DNA of 64,000 bases from Rhexocercosporidium sp. MPI-PUGE-AT-0058 (GCA_020746875.1 JAGTJL010000005.1:496001-560000); one strand, 5' to 3'; numbered from the stretch's first letter, positions 23,219 through 35,800 are shown. Made by a program: numbers and translations. Notes: generated by a model not told the origin, from the sequence alone.

Positions 23219-25120
23219 TCAGCCAACTGCAGTGGCGCAATCCTCAGGACTCCTATTCTGTGAATTGCAATCTGAAACCATCTTCGCGAAGTTGCGCACA
23301 ACCTCGCTGGGTACTTGATCCCAGAGAAGTGACCTCGTGTAGACCTCTGCTGCGGATTTCTTGCTGTTCAAACGCATTGCGGCAAGTGTCTCACCTAGAT
23401 TGCGGCGGCCTTGCGAGGTGGACGACTGTTGAGGAGCGTGTTGAAGGAAGTCATGGTTGGTAAGGCCATCGTACTGAGCTGCCGAGAGGGAGAATAGTTG
23501 TTCGTTGTTCTGCTGTTCGGTAGGCTGGGCGAGGCTATCGACGAGATCTCCAAGAGTTGATTGAGTGACGCCGACCATCTCGTTGCTTCCCATGGTTGGG
23601 ATGGAAGAAGACCAAGAGTTGCCGGATGGAAGGGGCGCCATGACCTCAGAGATGGAAGTAGCTGCGTTGGAAACACCAGCATCCTTGAAGATATCCTCGA
23701 GGAGAGTAGCAGAAGCAGCTTGAACATCGTCCGACATCTTTGGGATTGTCGGTGAAGAGCCTTTGGAAGCGACGAAAGCACCAACAAGAAGAAGCATCAA
23801 CAAGAGACCTTGGGCGGCGGGCTTCTCTGGCTCGCTGAGAAGAGAGTTCTCGGACTTCTTGATAGGAACCAAAGAGGACTCGACCTTGACTTCTGGCTCG
23901 GGAGCAAAATCGTGGAGGAAGGAGATATTGTCCCAAGCACCATCCATAGCGAGACTATCGATGTCGGCATAGTCGGCGGAGAAACCATTGGCGGCAGGCA
24001 TGGAAGGCATCGGAGCACTCTCCAATCGCTGGATGTGCTCGGTGAGTACACTGACTTTCTTACGAAGGTCACCGGTCTCGATGGTATGGTTTCGTACAAT
24101 CTCTTCCTTCTCAAGCTGCATGCCCTCGATGTATTGTTGATATTGTTGCTCCTTACGAGCCCAATCATCCAGAGCAAGCTTGGCTTCGGCCAGGTCCTCT
24201 TCAAGATCATTGATAACACTAGTGAAGTGTTTCTTCTCATCTTCAAGCCTTTCGGTATGTTGCTTCTTGCGTTGCCGAGAGTCGAGACTACAATCAGTTA
24301 GTAGGTGAATGTGATGATACAACAAGACATGAACTTACGCTGCTTGTCGATTCCTCAGCAGTCGCTTCTGTTGCTTCAACTCCTTGATCTCTTGCTCGTC
24401 GTTGGATTGCGCAATAAGTTGGTCGATGTTGTTGAGGTTTCGTTCAGCGGGTATATCAAATCGAGCGTTCTTCTTTCGGATGCCATCACCCCTTCTCGAC
24501 ATATCAGGATGCGATCGAAGAGTAGGGCTGTGCGGCCTCATTCTTTTGGGCATAGAGCGATGTTCCATAGCGTCTGACACAGACCATTCCTTTTGCGGCG
24601 ATGTTGGGATAGATCCATTGCTGGTGTTTCCTGACGAAAAGACGGGCAGTTGTTGATTTCCGGGGTTGGTGAAGGGAGTCTGCATTGGTCGTTGGAAAGC
24701 TGGAACCTCGAACTCCGAAGGAAGCCCATCGTGTCCTTGCATGGGGGTGCTCATGCCTGATCCGTTGCCCATCGACCATCCGTGACTCTGATGCCCGTAC
24801 GATGACTGCGACTCCACGCGCATGAAGGGGTTATTGTTCTGCTCAACAAATGGATTGTTCGAGGCCATCTGCGGCTGTTGCATGTCGACGTGTTGCCATT
24901 CATCAGCTTTCGGTGAGAACAATGCGGAGGAGACTGCAAAGGAATCCCGCCGGCTGCCGTTCATGGGTGGGGACATCTCTAGTCCTGAGTCTAATGAGTT
25001 CTGGTCGAGGATGTTCTCGTCCAAGATGCTGCCCTCCTCGTCCTCAAAGTAGCTGTGTGTGTGCGTATCGACCGACAGCGACGACGGTCTGTAGAAGTTG
25101 TGCATTGGGTAGGCTGCCAT
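23219..25120 (-). CDS. bZIP transcription factor with a candidate membrane segment
   Basis: 616-residue bZIP protein. Two exons: 25120-24339 and 24287-23219, joined by a 51-base intron that splits the basic region between two conserved alanines. The basic region is LRNRQAALDSRQRKK with the N-x7-R signature (Asn257, Arg265). A long coiled coil follows to about residue 348. Residues 1-240 are polar, Asn/Gln/Ser-rich and fit an activation region. Downstream lies a hydrophobic stretch AAQGLLLMLLLVGAFVAS (417-434) that could span a membrane. The C-terminal 180 residues are Ser/Gln-rich with a final conserved-looking helix (SSEVVRNFAKM-like). It may be a membrane-tethered factor released by cleavage, as in ATF6/CREB3 proteins (inference). 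Orthology to developmental bZIPs such as ADA-1 could not be decided. No paralogue is in the window. Confidence 0.88.
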
Positions 25121-25540
25121 TGCGAATGTGGTGTTGTGGTGTTGTGGTGGGGGAAGCGAGGTTGGAGATTTTGGTGTGGCGGTGAAGCGTTGAAAATAGC
25201 TGGGCAACCGCGGATGATCACGACGGCTGGGGGGAGCAACAATCGATGCAAATGAGCAGCGAGTGAGTAATAATAGGTAGTGAAGAACCTCTGATGACAA
25301 TCAAGAGAGTCGAGTCTGATCGACCGTTCGTTTCGTTCGTGTAATGGCAAAGAGCTTCAGTCTGCGGATAAAGCAGAAGACTGAAGACAAACTTGGTGAG
25401 CTGGATGGAAGTACCGTTGGCAGTAAGGTAGGATTCGAGCGAGCGGGCCCGCGCCGTACTTATTCGATCTGCGTGCTCCGTAGAAGGCCCAGTTCCTTCG
25501 TCCCACTCGAAAGAGTCAAGTGAGTGGAGTGAGGGAGAGA

Positions 25541-25632
25541 TGGCAGGGCATGGGCAAGCATGGGCATGGGCATGGGCCCATCCATGTCTCCTCGTCCTCG
25601 TCCCATGGCCCATGTCCATGTCCATGCTCATG
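25541..25632. repeat. CATGGG / CCATGT repeat with dyad symmetry
   Basis: The left part is CATGGG/CATGGGC copies and the right part is GCCCAT/CCATGT copies. The two halves are imperfect reverse complements of each other and could fold back around 25585-25600. Confidence 0.6.
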
Positions 25633-25972
25633 CTCCCCCCGTCTGGCTGGGCTTTCCCATGCGCCATGCATCGAGCGAGCGTCCAGAACAGGGAGAGGAG
25701 AAGGGAGCGAGATCCATCAGACAAGAGACAGGACAGGCCAGGATAGGCCAGGAAGAAACGGGGAAAAAGCAAGGCGACGGGTACGGGTGCAAGCGACGCC
25801 GTCGGTGGGGGGAGGAGGTGACTGGGAGAGGAGAGGAGAGGAGGGTAGGGGGAGGGAGAGTTTGCCAATGTGGGTTGGGCGAAGGGTGACCTTAGAGGGA
25901 AGCCCAAGAGAGTAAGGGTATGTTTAGAGAAGAGAAGGACCGTAGCCCAAGAGGGTAAGTATTAGAGCAGCG

Positions 25973-26022
25973 ACCAGAGACCAGACCAGAGACCAGACCA
26001 GAGACCAGACAGAGACCAGAGA
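25973..26022. repeat. GAGACCAGACCA tandem repeat
   Basis: About four copies of a 12-base unit, GACCAGAGACCA with one shortened copy. It is a minisatellite-like array in non-coding DNA upstream of the bZIP gene. Confidence 0.7.
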
Positions 26023-26808
26023 ATGTGACAATAACCCAAAATGTGTGGAAGTCAGGAGAGCTCCGTTACAGGATAGATACAGGAGCGAAAGTGAAAGGTT
26101 TAGCCCAGAGGCAGGGCGGGTCATGAGGAAACAGATGGATGGATGATGTTACACTTCCACTCAATGCTACTGTAAGTTATCTGAGAATGTGAAGTCCAAG
26201 TGGACCGATTGAACGGTCTACGATCTCATCCATCCGATAAACAGTCCGTCCTCACTGACCTGCCCGAGGTAGGTGCTGTAGTACTGTAGGTAGCTATGCA
26301 CGTCTACTGTACAGTACATGGGACAATAAGGTTCATCTTGACTGTCCCGATAGAAAATGACTACTGAAGAACTTCCGTACTTCGTACGTACCACTCACTG
26401 CTTTTCCCTCGACGATGGGGCTAAGCGCGGTAAATGATACAAAAGATACAAACCTGAGTGATGGAAAAGAATCCAGCCCGACGCTCGCCCAGTCTTCCTG
26501 GAATAGAATGAATCGAGTCTCACTTCGACGGCTTGCTGCCAGTCAGAAGCCCAGAATAAGAGTCTGACTCCTCTGTTCTACTCTACTCATCGGACATCGG
26601 ATTACGATTGGGAAGTTCCTCCCCTCCCCTCTCCTCCGGCGCTCCAAGCGACTGGGAATAGTCTCACTTCCAGTAGGGAGCGACCCAGAGTCCGCGGAGT
26701 GAGTGACCCCAGGCAAGGCCTCTTCAGTGGCTTCACTCACGACGTTTAGTTACTGATCATGACCCAGTGAGGCAATCACTCCCTCTCGCATCGCAGCCAT
26801 CCACTCAT

Positions 26809-26852
26809 CCACTCACTCACTCACTCACTCACTCACCCACTCACCCACTCAC
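26809..26852. repeat. (ACTC)n microsatellite
   Basis: About eleven ACTC units with two ACCC interruptions near the right end. Confidence 0.8.
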
Positions 26853-27380
26853 GCAAAGGCGCTCTCCGAAACTGCCTCTTCTCTCCTCCTGTATGGTCTC
26901 GTCTCCTCGTTCTTCCTCCTCTCCCCCCAATCCTCAAGTCCCTCCCACCCCACCCCACCCCCATGTGCCCATCCCTCAGGTTGGGCAGCTATGGATACTC
27001 ACCTCGCTCTCTCAGTCGCTGACCTCGTTCCCATCTGAATCCTCTCCTCTCCCCTCCCTTCCTCGTCTCCTCATGCCAGTCGCAGCCCTCTGCACCGATA
27101 GGCCACGACTATCCTCTTGCATGACAAGGGCCAAAATAGCCAGCCAAGCCCAAGATAAGTTTGTGTTGCGCAACAGAAAACGCTCTTCTCTGGCCACGCG
27201 CGCGCTCTCATTGGCGATGTCGCGACTCTAGTGCACTCTGTTTCTCACACTCTCTCTCTACTCCGATTCCCGCTCACCTTCCCACTCCCGCCAGAAAAAG
27301 GTCTTGTTTGGAGCTGCTGGTTGGCTCAGAGCAGCTGGACACTCGTACCTGCAAAGCGAACGCCAAATGAGGTGAAACCT

Positions 27381-27425
27381 TTGTTTGGTTTGGTTTGGTT
27401 TGGTTTGGTTCGCCTCGCCTCGCCT
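27381..27425. repeat. (GTTTG)n followed by (CGCCT)n
   Basis: Five to six GTTTG units pass directly into three CGCCT units. Two different pentamer repeats abut each other. Confidence 0.75.
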
Positions 27426-28320
27426 TGACTGACTGACCTTTTGTTGACTGTGGAGGAAAGCCGAAGCCTTCTTCAGGTCTTTCTTCCCTTTGTGCCTCTG
27501 CCTCCCGGTTGGGTTGGGTTGGAAGCGAGCGTGGGATGGCCAGAGACAAGAGGCCGCCGCTCGAAAGTACAGTACTATCTATCCCTTCCCCCATCACGCG
27601 TCAGGTCCGATGTTTTACAATGAAGTGAGTGGGAGAGGGAATCAGCAATCGAGGAGACTGGGTTTATGTCTGAGGTTGGATGCTTTCTTTTCCACGCCAT
27701 AGATCCTCGGCTTCCGCCTTGGGCAGTAAGAAGTCTTACGATCAGTGCCGTCAGGCACGGCGATGGGGTAAATTCTCCTTCCTCAGCCTTCAAAAGGCTT
27801 CAGTCCTCACGAACTCCTCGCAGCAAATGCCGTCATGTCACGGTGCGCTCGCTGCCGCCGGGCAAATACCAGGCTGACCAGCCCCCCCAATTATAAAAGG
27901 CTTTAAAATCTTCGCCAGCTGCTGCTGATGCTGCTGCTTCACGCTCATTGCACCGCATCGCACACTGTGCTGCGGCCTCATGGTGGCCGCAGAAACGGTC
28001 GCGCCGGAAGCCCTCAGTTGATAGGTGACCGACCGAGGAGGCACATGAGGAGGTCAGGTCAGGTCAGTCTGGTATGGTGGTTATGGCTACCCAAAACAAT
28101 AAACAATCGTGCCCAACCGTCAGGGCAACGCAACGATTCGATCACGACGCAGCGGTCCCCTCAGTAAGTAGTCGATACGGATCAGTTCCAGCTGCTTCCT
28201 GGCCCTTATCACACTTCTCCAATATCAGCCTATCGCGGTATCGCGCGCTCTGATAGCGATACACCCTTCCTCCCGTCTCTTCCATTCCCTTTCCATCTCG
28301 TCTCCCAAGTCCTGGATGCG

Positions 28321-28345
28321 CTGCCCTGCCCTGCCCTGCCCTGCC
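28321..28345. repeat. (CTGCC)n pentamer repeat
   Basis: Five perfect CTGCC copies in non-coding DNA. Confidence 0.8.
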
Positions 28346-30397
28346 GGGCTCGGGCTGGCGGCGGGAGAATGACAGCCATGCGTATCCCAGACTCCCAGAC
28401 TCCCAGTCCATCACATCCCACCGATCCCCGTCCTCCTCTCCAAGACCAGGGCAACCCTTGCCGCCGCCTTGACCTTGAAAGTAAACGGACGCGGTAATTC
28501 TCGATGGCGACCGGGAGATCCTCACTTCCTGAGATCATACCAGGCTGCTTTTAATTGTCCGGCAACTCTCTTTTCGTCCCTCAACATCATTTCCGATGCG
28601 ATCGGGCGCATGAAAGATAACGCAGATCACGATTGCGCGTATGACGGCATAATTACTCTGGATGACTTTCTAGACTCCCCCGATCTGAACTCGGGAAAAA
28701 ACATCCTGCTGCGATGATCCAGGTATTCTGGGAACGGAACTCGAACAGGGGGGCCATAAAGAAGCCGGCCCCGTCTGCCGAGGTCTTGGTTGGTGTTGGT
28801 CTCCTCCTTCCAGAACCTCTCGCGCGCGGGAGTAAACAAAGACGAAGCGGTGAACCATACCTTCGACTCACAGTGGGGACGCGAAACAGCAACTTTTCCC
28901 CAACACACAACTTGAGTGGCTGGTGAAAACAACAACGCGATTAGAGCTCTGGTACGGAAGTACTAAACAACAATAGCCATTCTCATCGTCATCATCAGTC
29001 GCTTCTTCAAACGCGTGAAGTGGATTGTACGTCCCCTTCATACGGGAGTGACAGGAGGGGAATCAATCGGCTCTCTTCCGGAGGATCTGGCGAGCGACAG
29101 GAAGAACTACACCGCCAGTACTATTTCTGGGCCCCAGAAACACATTATCGATACTCTACCCTATTTCCAGATCCGCAGAAAACAAACAAGCTGAAAGAGG
29201 AACAGTCGAATTGTCGGTCTGGGGTGAGACACGAAAAAAGTCTCTGTCTCGCCTGGGTATTTCTCGTATGACGCCAGCCAGACCTATATCGCGACCCCGT
29301 ATCGAAAGAAACTTCCATCACAACAAACAGCCCAGCTCGCGATCTTTGTTTTCCGGCCGTCTCGCGACTCTGATTCCCTCATCTCCACTCTTCTCTGGCA
29401 TCCTGTCATATTTCCATCTCTTGTCTTACCGCGCATCACATCGCATCTACGATGCAACTGCAAGTGCAGGCGCGCCGCAGTGCACACGTGAGTGCCTACT
29501 GCACTGCAGCCTACCCGCCCGCTCGGAAACCTGCAGAGTGCAGCAGTCACAACACTACTCCTGTCCTCAACATACTCCACCTCACACAAGCACACGCTTA
29601 TTCCTCCATTCCTACTACATATTCAGTACCGGCGGTTGTGCATGTGTACAACCAGCCATGCTCTCACCACGGGAAACCCATCTGTCGTGCCTGGCAAACC
29701 GCAACAACGTTACCAGAGAGGAGTAAACGGTACGTCTTCTCTGCTCTCCTCCTCTCTCGTAAGAACTTTCCCTCGCCCTCTTGCTTGGCTTTGCTCCTTG
29801 GAGGCGGTGAGCGAGGAAGGAAACAAGAACAAGGAATACCCCCTTTGTCCCCTTCACTTGGGCCCTTATGCGACACCTGCTATAGGAAATTTGGCGCTCT
29901 TAGTACAAGTACCGTACCTGGTGCTGTGGCGGTGACGACATCGTAGTTCCTCCAAACTCCCGATCCATTGGTTCTCCGTTCACGATCATGAAACTTCCTT
30001 CCAGCCACGTTATTTTCTTTTTGTTGTTTGAATTCTTGTTTTTTTGGTGTGTGCGTTGCGCGTTCGTTTCTTGTTTGTGTGTGTTTTGGTGCGAAGCGAG
30101 CGAGCGGTGGACAGGGGGTTGGGGATGATGCTTGGCCTTGACATGAAGATGAGCCCTAAGCCTGCAGTAATTGTAGCAGGGTATAGACCGAAATATGCTC
30201 TCCTTCCATATTGATCCGAGGAGATCACGAGATCCACTGATATGAACTGCCTATTCTCCGATCATCGTCATTTTGCATCGAGGATCGGACATCCCTCCTG
30301 GCCTGTGCCCGCAAAGCATGCTGACCGTTTTGAAGACGTCGGCGAGCGAGCTTGGGCTTCAAACGTTAATGCCGCATGCCGCATCCAGAGTCTCAAG

Positions 30398-30427
30398 ATC
30401 TCATCTCATCTAATCTCATCTCATCTC
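30398..30427. repeat. (TCATC)n pentamer repeat
   Basis: About six pentamer units, ATCTC/TCATC, with one variant copy. Confidence 0.7.
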
Positions 30428-31933
30428 CCTTCCCTCTCGTATCCTTCTTCCCAGATTGCCAACAATCTCTTCCATTGCAGGCAGCAGAATCTAGAAGGTC
30501 TAGATGCTGTTCCTCTTCCCAAGTGAAATCTCACGAAGGATGATTTCTCTCTTCTATGAGCACTCATCATACTCTGGTATTCCTCATGGGAAAGCAATTT
30601 CTCTTCCCAATGCTCCCCACTCATGTCTCGTCTGAACCTCAGAAAATTGGAACTCGATCATGCAAGGCACACATGAAGTTTCATGCTCTCGTTCACTTTC
30701 AACGTTCAGTTCGTTCGTTCCAACCTCCCCCACCATTTCAACCCCCCACCCCACCCGATCAGTCCCAAGAAAGGGCAACCCAGCTCCACGGACTTGGGTA
30801 TCCCTCCATGTCAAAACCTTCTCGCCATACACACCAAGTTTTCTTTGACTCCCAGCTACCCATCTCTCCCGTCCTGCCATCCGAAAATTTCTTCTTTCAC
30901 TCCACGCAAAGCAACGTAAGGGAACCCAGCTTCTCAAGTCCTGGATACCCCTCATTGTTTACCTTCTTCCCCCCTCACACAAACAACCGAACTTCCTTTT
31001 TTGATCTTCGCAGTTCACGATTTCCCTCTTCGCATCTGGGATTGACTTTCCACGGTGACTCTCCACTTCCCACTTTCTCCTCGATCTCCCTTTCTTTAAT
31101 TGGGTTTTGTGTTTGAGCTTGAAGGTTATCCTACTGCCTGCCCTATGACGGAGAGATCATTACGTCTCCTCTCCCCTCCCCTCCACTTCTCTCCTCCCGC
31201 GCGATCAATCGACCGTTGCCGAATGAAGGAACGCCTCCACATCTGTCACTAGAAAACCGTAATGCTAAGGATGGATTGGATCGAACGGTGATGACTCCGC
31301 TCTCAAGGATAGAGATCATGCACTGCCATGATTGTTCTAGACTTCTAGATCATGATGATAGTTTATACAGCTACTTGGAAAGGAGAAGGTTTGCTAGCAT
31401 AAAAGTAAGAGAGCTTCCACCTTAATCGACACGCGGTGATGCCGATCGTATAATTCTAGATCTTGAATCTCGAAGTGGCAGGCATGAACAGTTGTAGAAT
31501 GACTGAGAAAAGACAAGGGGAAGAGAATGGACAACTGCGCAGATGATTTGGAAAGAGATAACTACCGCGTGATGGAATTGAATGTCTGAAATGTCGTCAC
31601 CTCACCTCATTGACCCTCCACGGTTATTGTCCGGTGAGAGTAAGACCGCTTGCTCTATGCTCACTCACCTTCCAGTCCGTAAAGACAGACAGGTCTCATC
31701 TCGAAAGCCATGAGAAACAGACAAGAATACGCCACCTTCCCTCATCAAACCCCCCATTCCCTTCCCCCCTCCGAAGTCGCTCCATCAACCCATCTTGTCT
31801 CATTCCTGACTCTCTCTTCCTTCCCAATCCCAGACAGATCCTTCAAGACAAAGCACAAATAATCAAGAAAATTATCACACCGCACCTCACCCATCACCAT
31901 GACGTACATCCCTAAATCCGGACCTGATTTCGT

Positions 31934-31954
31934 ATATGTATGTATGTATGTATA
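31934..31954. repeat. (TATG)n microsatellite
   Basis: Five tandem TATG-type units in non-coding DNA. Confidence 0.7.
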
Positions 31955-34233
31955 CAACGCCTCTTATACCTCTCGCGCTCCTCGCTTCTCCATCCACATC
32001 CACATCCACAATTCCCCTCGTAAGAAGAACATCGGGAGCTGAGCCGAGCTGAGCTGAGACCGCACCGTAACCATAACCGTACCGCAAATCCGCATGGAAC
32101 CCCAACCCCTCCCCCCCAAAAAATAAAAATAAAAAATAAAAAAATTAGATAAGCCGCATGCGGGTTGCAGCTTCGTTCCTGCAGGTCGTTCCGGAAATAG
32201 AAAAAGTAAAAAAATTAGAAAACTGTACTGTATTGGAGACTGTGCTCGCGATGAGGAGGAGGGAGGATGAAACATATAATTACACGAGACGTGAGATTGT
32301 ACTATACGCAGCTAATGCAACTGGACGGGTTGAGGAGGGAGTGGGCAATGGGCTCGCTCGACTTGAGCAAGACCTGGTAGCTGGATGTGTATTACTGTAC
32401 TGTACGGTGAAGGGTTGGTGTAGCTGAGAACCTGATACGAGTTACGATCAAACTCTCTCTCCCAAGGAGAACCGTACTGTACAGTACAGTACTTGTGCGG
32501 ATTTATGTAACTTACCGGGATAAGCAGAACGAGAGATGAACATGACGTGCACTCCTTCACCAAAGACATACTCACGTAGATCTGCGCTGCTTTCTAGCGC
32601 GTCAAGGGCGCGCTGTATCGAGATATCTAGGTATAGTACAGTACATTCAGTGGAAATGGATAATGCGTCAAGAGAAACCAACATTCAAACTATCTAGACT
32701 TCCTCCTTGCCTAGCAACCAAAATAGCGTATTACAATCTCGTTGAACGTTACGGATCAGGACGAGTTTATGTACGGATGAGATTGGCCGGTCGTCAACAG
32801 ATAGATGATAGAATGGGCTGTTCTAAGAACGTGGAGGAAGCAGCGAGATGAAATGCGTGAAGGCATTGGCCTGGCGAGAGTTTGAAGATGGCGAAGAGGG
32901 GCTGACAATCGAGCGGGATGAGAGCGGTGATGGAGAGACTTATGTGGTGCGTGTAGTGCTTGAGGACTTTCCTGGGATGTAGGCCAACAACGATCACCTA
33001 AAAGGATGTTAGCGAATGGAGGTTGTGGTTGAGGGGATGGTGTTGTAGCAGGTGTATGATGGTGCTGAGGATGAGGGAGATGATAAGGTGTAGATGACGA
33101 TGATGTTGAAATAGTGGAGAGATTTCGGATTAATCATGTTCTTTGGTGCGATACCAAAATCATAGATGTTGTTCTGAGGAAGAGACACATATATATACGT
33201 GTACATACACCCCACTGATGTTGTTTTCCACCAAGCTTTACTTTGACAATGAATATCGACTTCCTGCTCTAGCCGACTTTCGAATAAAAGCTTGCCTCTG
33301 ATATTCTTGATGACGGTATCTGGATTCGTGCCGGAATATTTGACACAGGTGTTCCCGGATGACATTCCCAGAATTATGGCTCTTTCAAAGAGCCCGCTTC
33401 CTCGATCTCGAGTAAGTCAACGAAAATGAACCCAAAACCATCTCATCCCATACGCACAAAGCGACAATGCCACTCTAAGATCTCATGTCCCTTCTCCGCA
33501 TATCCTCCATACCAGCACTGAGTCACCCCTTCTGCATCTATTTCGCAGTGCTTGAAGATGGCTACCAAGGCGGCGATAACACGGCCGCTCTGGTCTAGAT
33601 TTGTATGCATTAACTTGGGAAGCGCAACACGTCCGGTATTTTGGTGCTACCTTCGAGTCTACGAAGTGTAACATATCGTTTAGAAAGGGTTCGGCTCGAA
33701 TGTAAATCTCCCAAGGCCAAAGTTTTCGTTGCTTCCAAGTGCGAGGGGGACAGAGAACATGCTCTACTATCTGAATGTGCGACGCAATCTGAGAACTACT
33801 GTTGCGGTAGTGAAGAGAGTATAAGCTCAAACAAGAAGGCCAGGAAATGCAGCTGGAAAATCCACAGCCGGGTTGAAAAGGGAAGACAAAAAGCGGCGAG
33901 AATGATAATTTGCGCAGCCAACATTCGAAATGTTGGCAGGCATCAGGATTTACACAACACGTTCTGACAATGACATAAGAGATGCAGTGATTATCTTTCT
34001 TTATTTCTTGCTCGTATGCTTGCTTTTTTCTTTCTATTCTATACAGTAAAATCGCATCGAGAGCTTCAGCTCCCAGCAATGGAGTCATGCCCGGGTATAT
34101 CGCATCCTCGACGCCAAACCCAAACTCTCCAGACCAAGAAAGAAGCTAGATAGGACTTGAAAGCAAGGAAAAGAAAGGGAAGGCCAGTACCTGCTAGTAT
34201 AGACTAGAAGGTGGGAGGGTTGTGGGCGATTCA

Positions 34234-35800
34234 TTATCTGATAGAGACGAAATCTTGTTGCTGGGGTATATCTTCATCGATTTCTCCCTCTTCATCACCG
34301 AAGAATTCTTCAAGTCCATCGGAGTCGACATCATCGCTTCCCATTCCTTCCTCATCGCTAGAGATATCCTGGATCATGTAGTCTTGAGACTGTTTCGCGG
34401 GATCGGCGTTGCTACGCATCATACTAGCCCTATGTCGGTGGAGCAATTTACATCCCTCGGTGGTGCATGTACCTGTGTTGCTGAAGTCAGGGCACTCATG
34501 GACATGTCGCTCTGTGCAGCTTGCACCTTTCTCGCAGTAGCCATACATGCCGAATGATCGACAGACGAGCGCAGATGGTGAGACATGAACATGGATGTAG
34601 CGACAGTTGTCGTTGGAGCAGTGACCTTTGGCGAAGTGCATGCATGTAGGGGTTCTCTCGGGGGTTAGCTCATGTGAAAGGTCACAAGAATCTCCACTTG
34701 GACACGATCCCTTGTGAACGAATTCTCTGCATACTGCCACCTTTAAAGGATCATGGACGAAGGGGCAATCTGTTGTAGAGCAAGTGCCTAGAAGAGAGTG
34801 TCAGCTGAACCCGGGTCGCTCCTCCCATGAGAGCGTAGTTGGAGATTTTGAATAGAAAGGGAATACCCGTAATAGTGAACGCCTTGCATGGCTTGGTAGT
34901 CTTTTTCGCTTTCCTGGTTTTGTCAGTGTCAGTGCTGGCGTGAAAAGTATTCAGGTCTTCGACTGAGGTATATCATACCCGTGGATTTTGATGGACGCAT
35001 CGCGATACATGTTGCCATTCTTGCTTCGGTAGAACTTGACACCTGCAACGAATCCGATCTTGGGGGTGGGTGCACCTGTACAATGTAAGCATGCCTGGTT
35101 CACCAAATCCAGCTTCCTGGACAACGCCCTCTCACCGGAGATTCTCTGGAGTTTCGAGCCTCTCTTGCTGACTCTGAAGACACCTCCATCTACGAGTACT
35201 TGGCGAGTCTTTTCGGCTTTGACGTGTCTCTCAAGTTTGGCTCGTTCAAATTGATCCTTTCTCTTTAATTTCTGTAGTCTCAGTTCCTCCATATTCTTGA
35301 CCCTAACATCCTTTTCTTTCTCGTAAACGGCGGGATTAATAAGTTGACGATGGCCACGATCGTTCTTGGAGACCCAGTTTGCAGTGGCTGCGTTAATGGA
35401 GGGGTTAACGTTCTCGACAGTCGACGGAGCGGTGGTGGTATGGCTTGCATTCAGAACAAGGCTCTTGTTTCGATGAATATGGTTCTGTCTTCCACCTCTC
35501 ACAAAACCCCTAGATCCTCGAGAGCCTCTGCTGCCGCGACCAGCACCTCTCCATCCTGTACTTGATTGTGGATATCCTTCGCCTTGATCAGCATCGGCTA
35601 AGTTGATCGCACGTATAGTTGCATACCTCCATAGCTTGGCTGGGATTGTTCCTGCTGTTCCGGTACCTGGCCATTCTTGTGTCTATTAATTTGGCCTAAG
35701 GGACGGTTAGTTGTGTGGATAACAAACGGCTGGCGAGTGGCAACTTACCAGCGAGCTGGCTGATCTTATTGAGCATCTCTTGATGATCATCGGAAGCCAT
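34234..35800 (-). CDS. Five-finger CCCH zinc protein, ZC3H3-like
   Basis: 439-residue RNA-binding protein. Five exons: 35800-35749, 35695-35627, 35576-34979, 34913-34867 and 34787-34234, with all phases matching. The N-terminal part has an RGG-like segment (RGAGRGSRGSRGSRGFVRGG) and a basic coiled region (ELRLQKLKRKDQFERAK). A motif GVKFYRSKNGNMYRDASIKI precedes the fingers. Then come five consecutive CCCH fingers starting at CKAFTITGTC, CREFVHKGSC, CMHFAKGHC, CRSFGMYGYC and CPDFSNTGTC, each ending in C-x3-H. The tail is acidic (Glu/Asp-rich). Five tandem fingers with this spacing match the ZC3H3 family, linked to poly(A) RNA processing and nuclear RNA control. The first finger spans the fourth intron. 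It is head to head with TFIIF beta. Confidence 0.88.

Larger units (their letters stand above)
25121..34233. other. 9.1 kb gene-free region upstream of the bZIP gene
   Basis: It runs from the bZIP start codon to the 3' end of the CCCH gene. Both strands were read and no set of exons with recognisable protein motifs was found. The longest open frame (25218-25907, minus, 229 codons) is a low-complexity by-product of the CATGGG repeats. The region is full of simple repeats (listed separately), short palindromes built on TACTGTAC, and C/T-rich tracts. It likely contains the promoter and leader of the bZIP gene and possibly non-coding transcripts, which sequence alone cannot show. Confidence 0.55.

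Noticed and set aside
25218..25907. 229-codon minus-strand open frame upstream of the bZIP start
   Set aside because: Its sequence is driven by the CATGGG repeats and purine/pyrimidine bias; no domain, and it overlaps the likely bZIP leader.
26767..27231. 154-codon plus-strand open frame
   Set aside because: The start is a translation of the (ACTC)n repeat and the rest is low-complexity.
29211..29946. Overlapping plus-strand open frames of 147-171 codons
   Set aside because: Composition is Ser/Pro/Thr-rich in all frames at once, which reflects a C/T-rich strand and not coding.
33483..34088. 201-codon minus-strand open frame next to the CCCH gene
   Set aside because: No recognisable motif, and it is probably the 3' flank of that gene.
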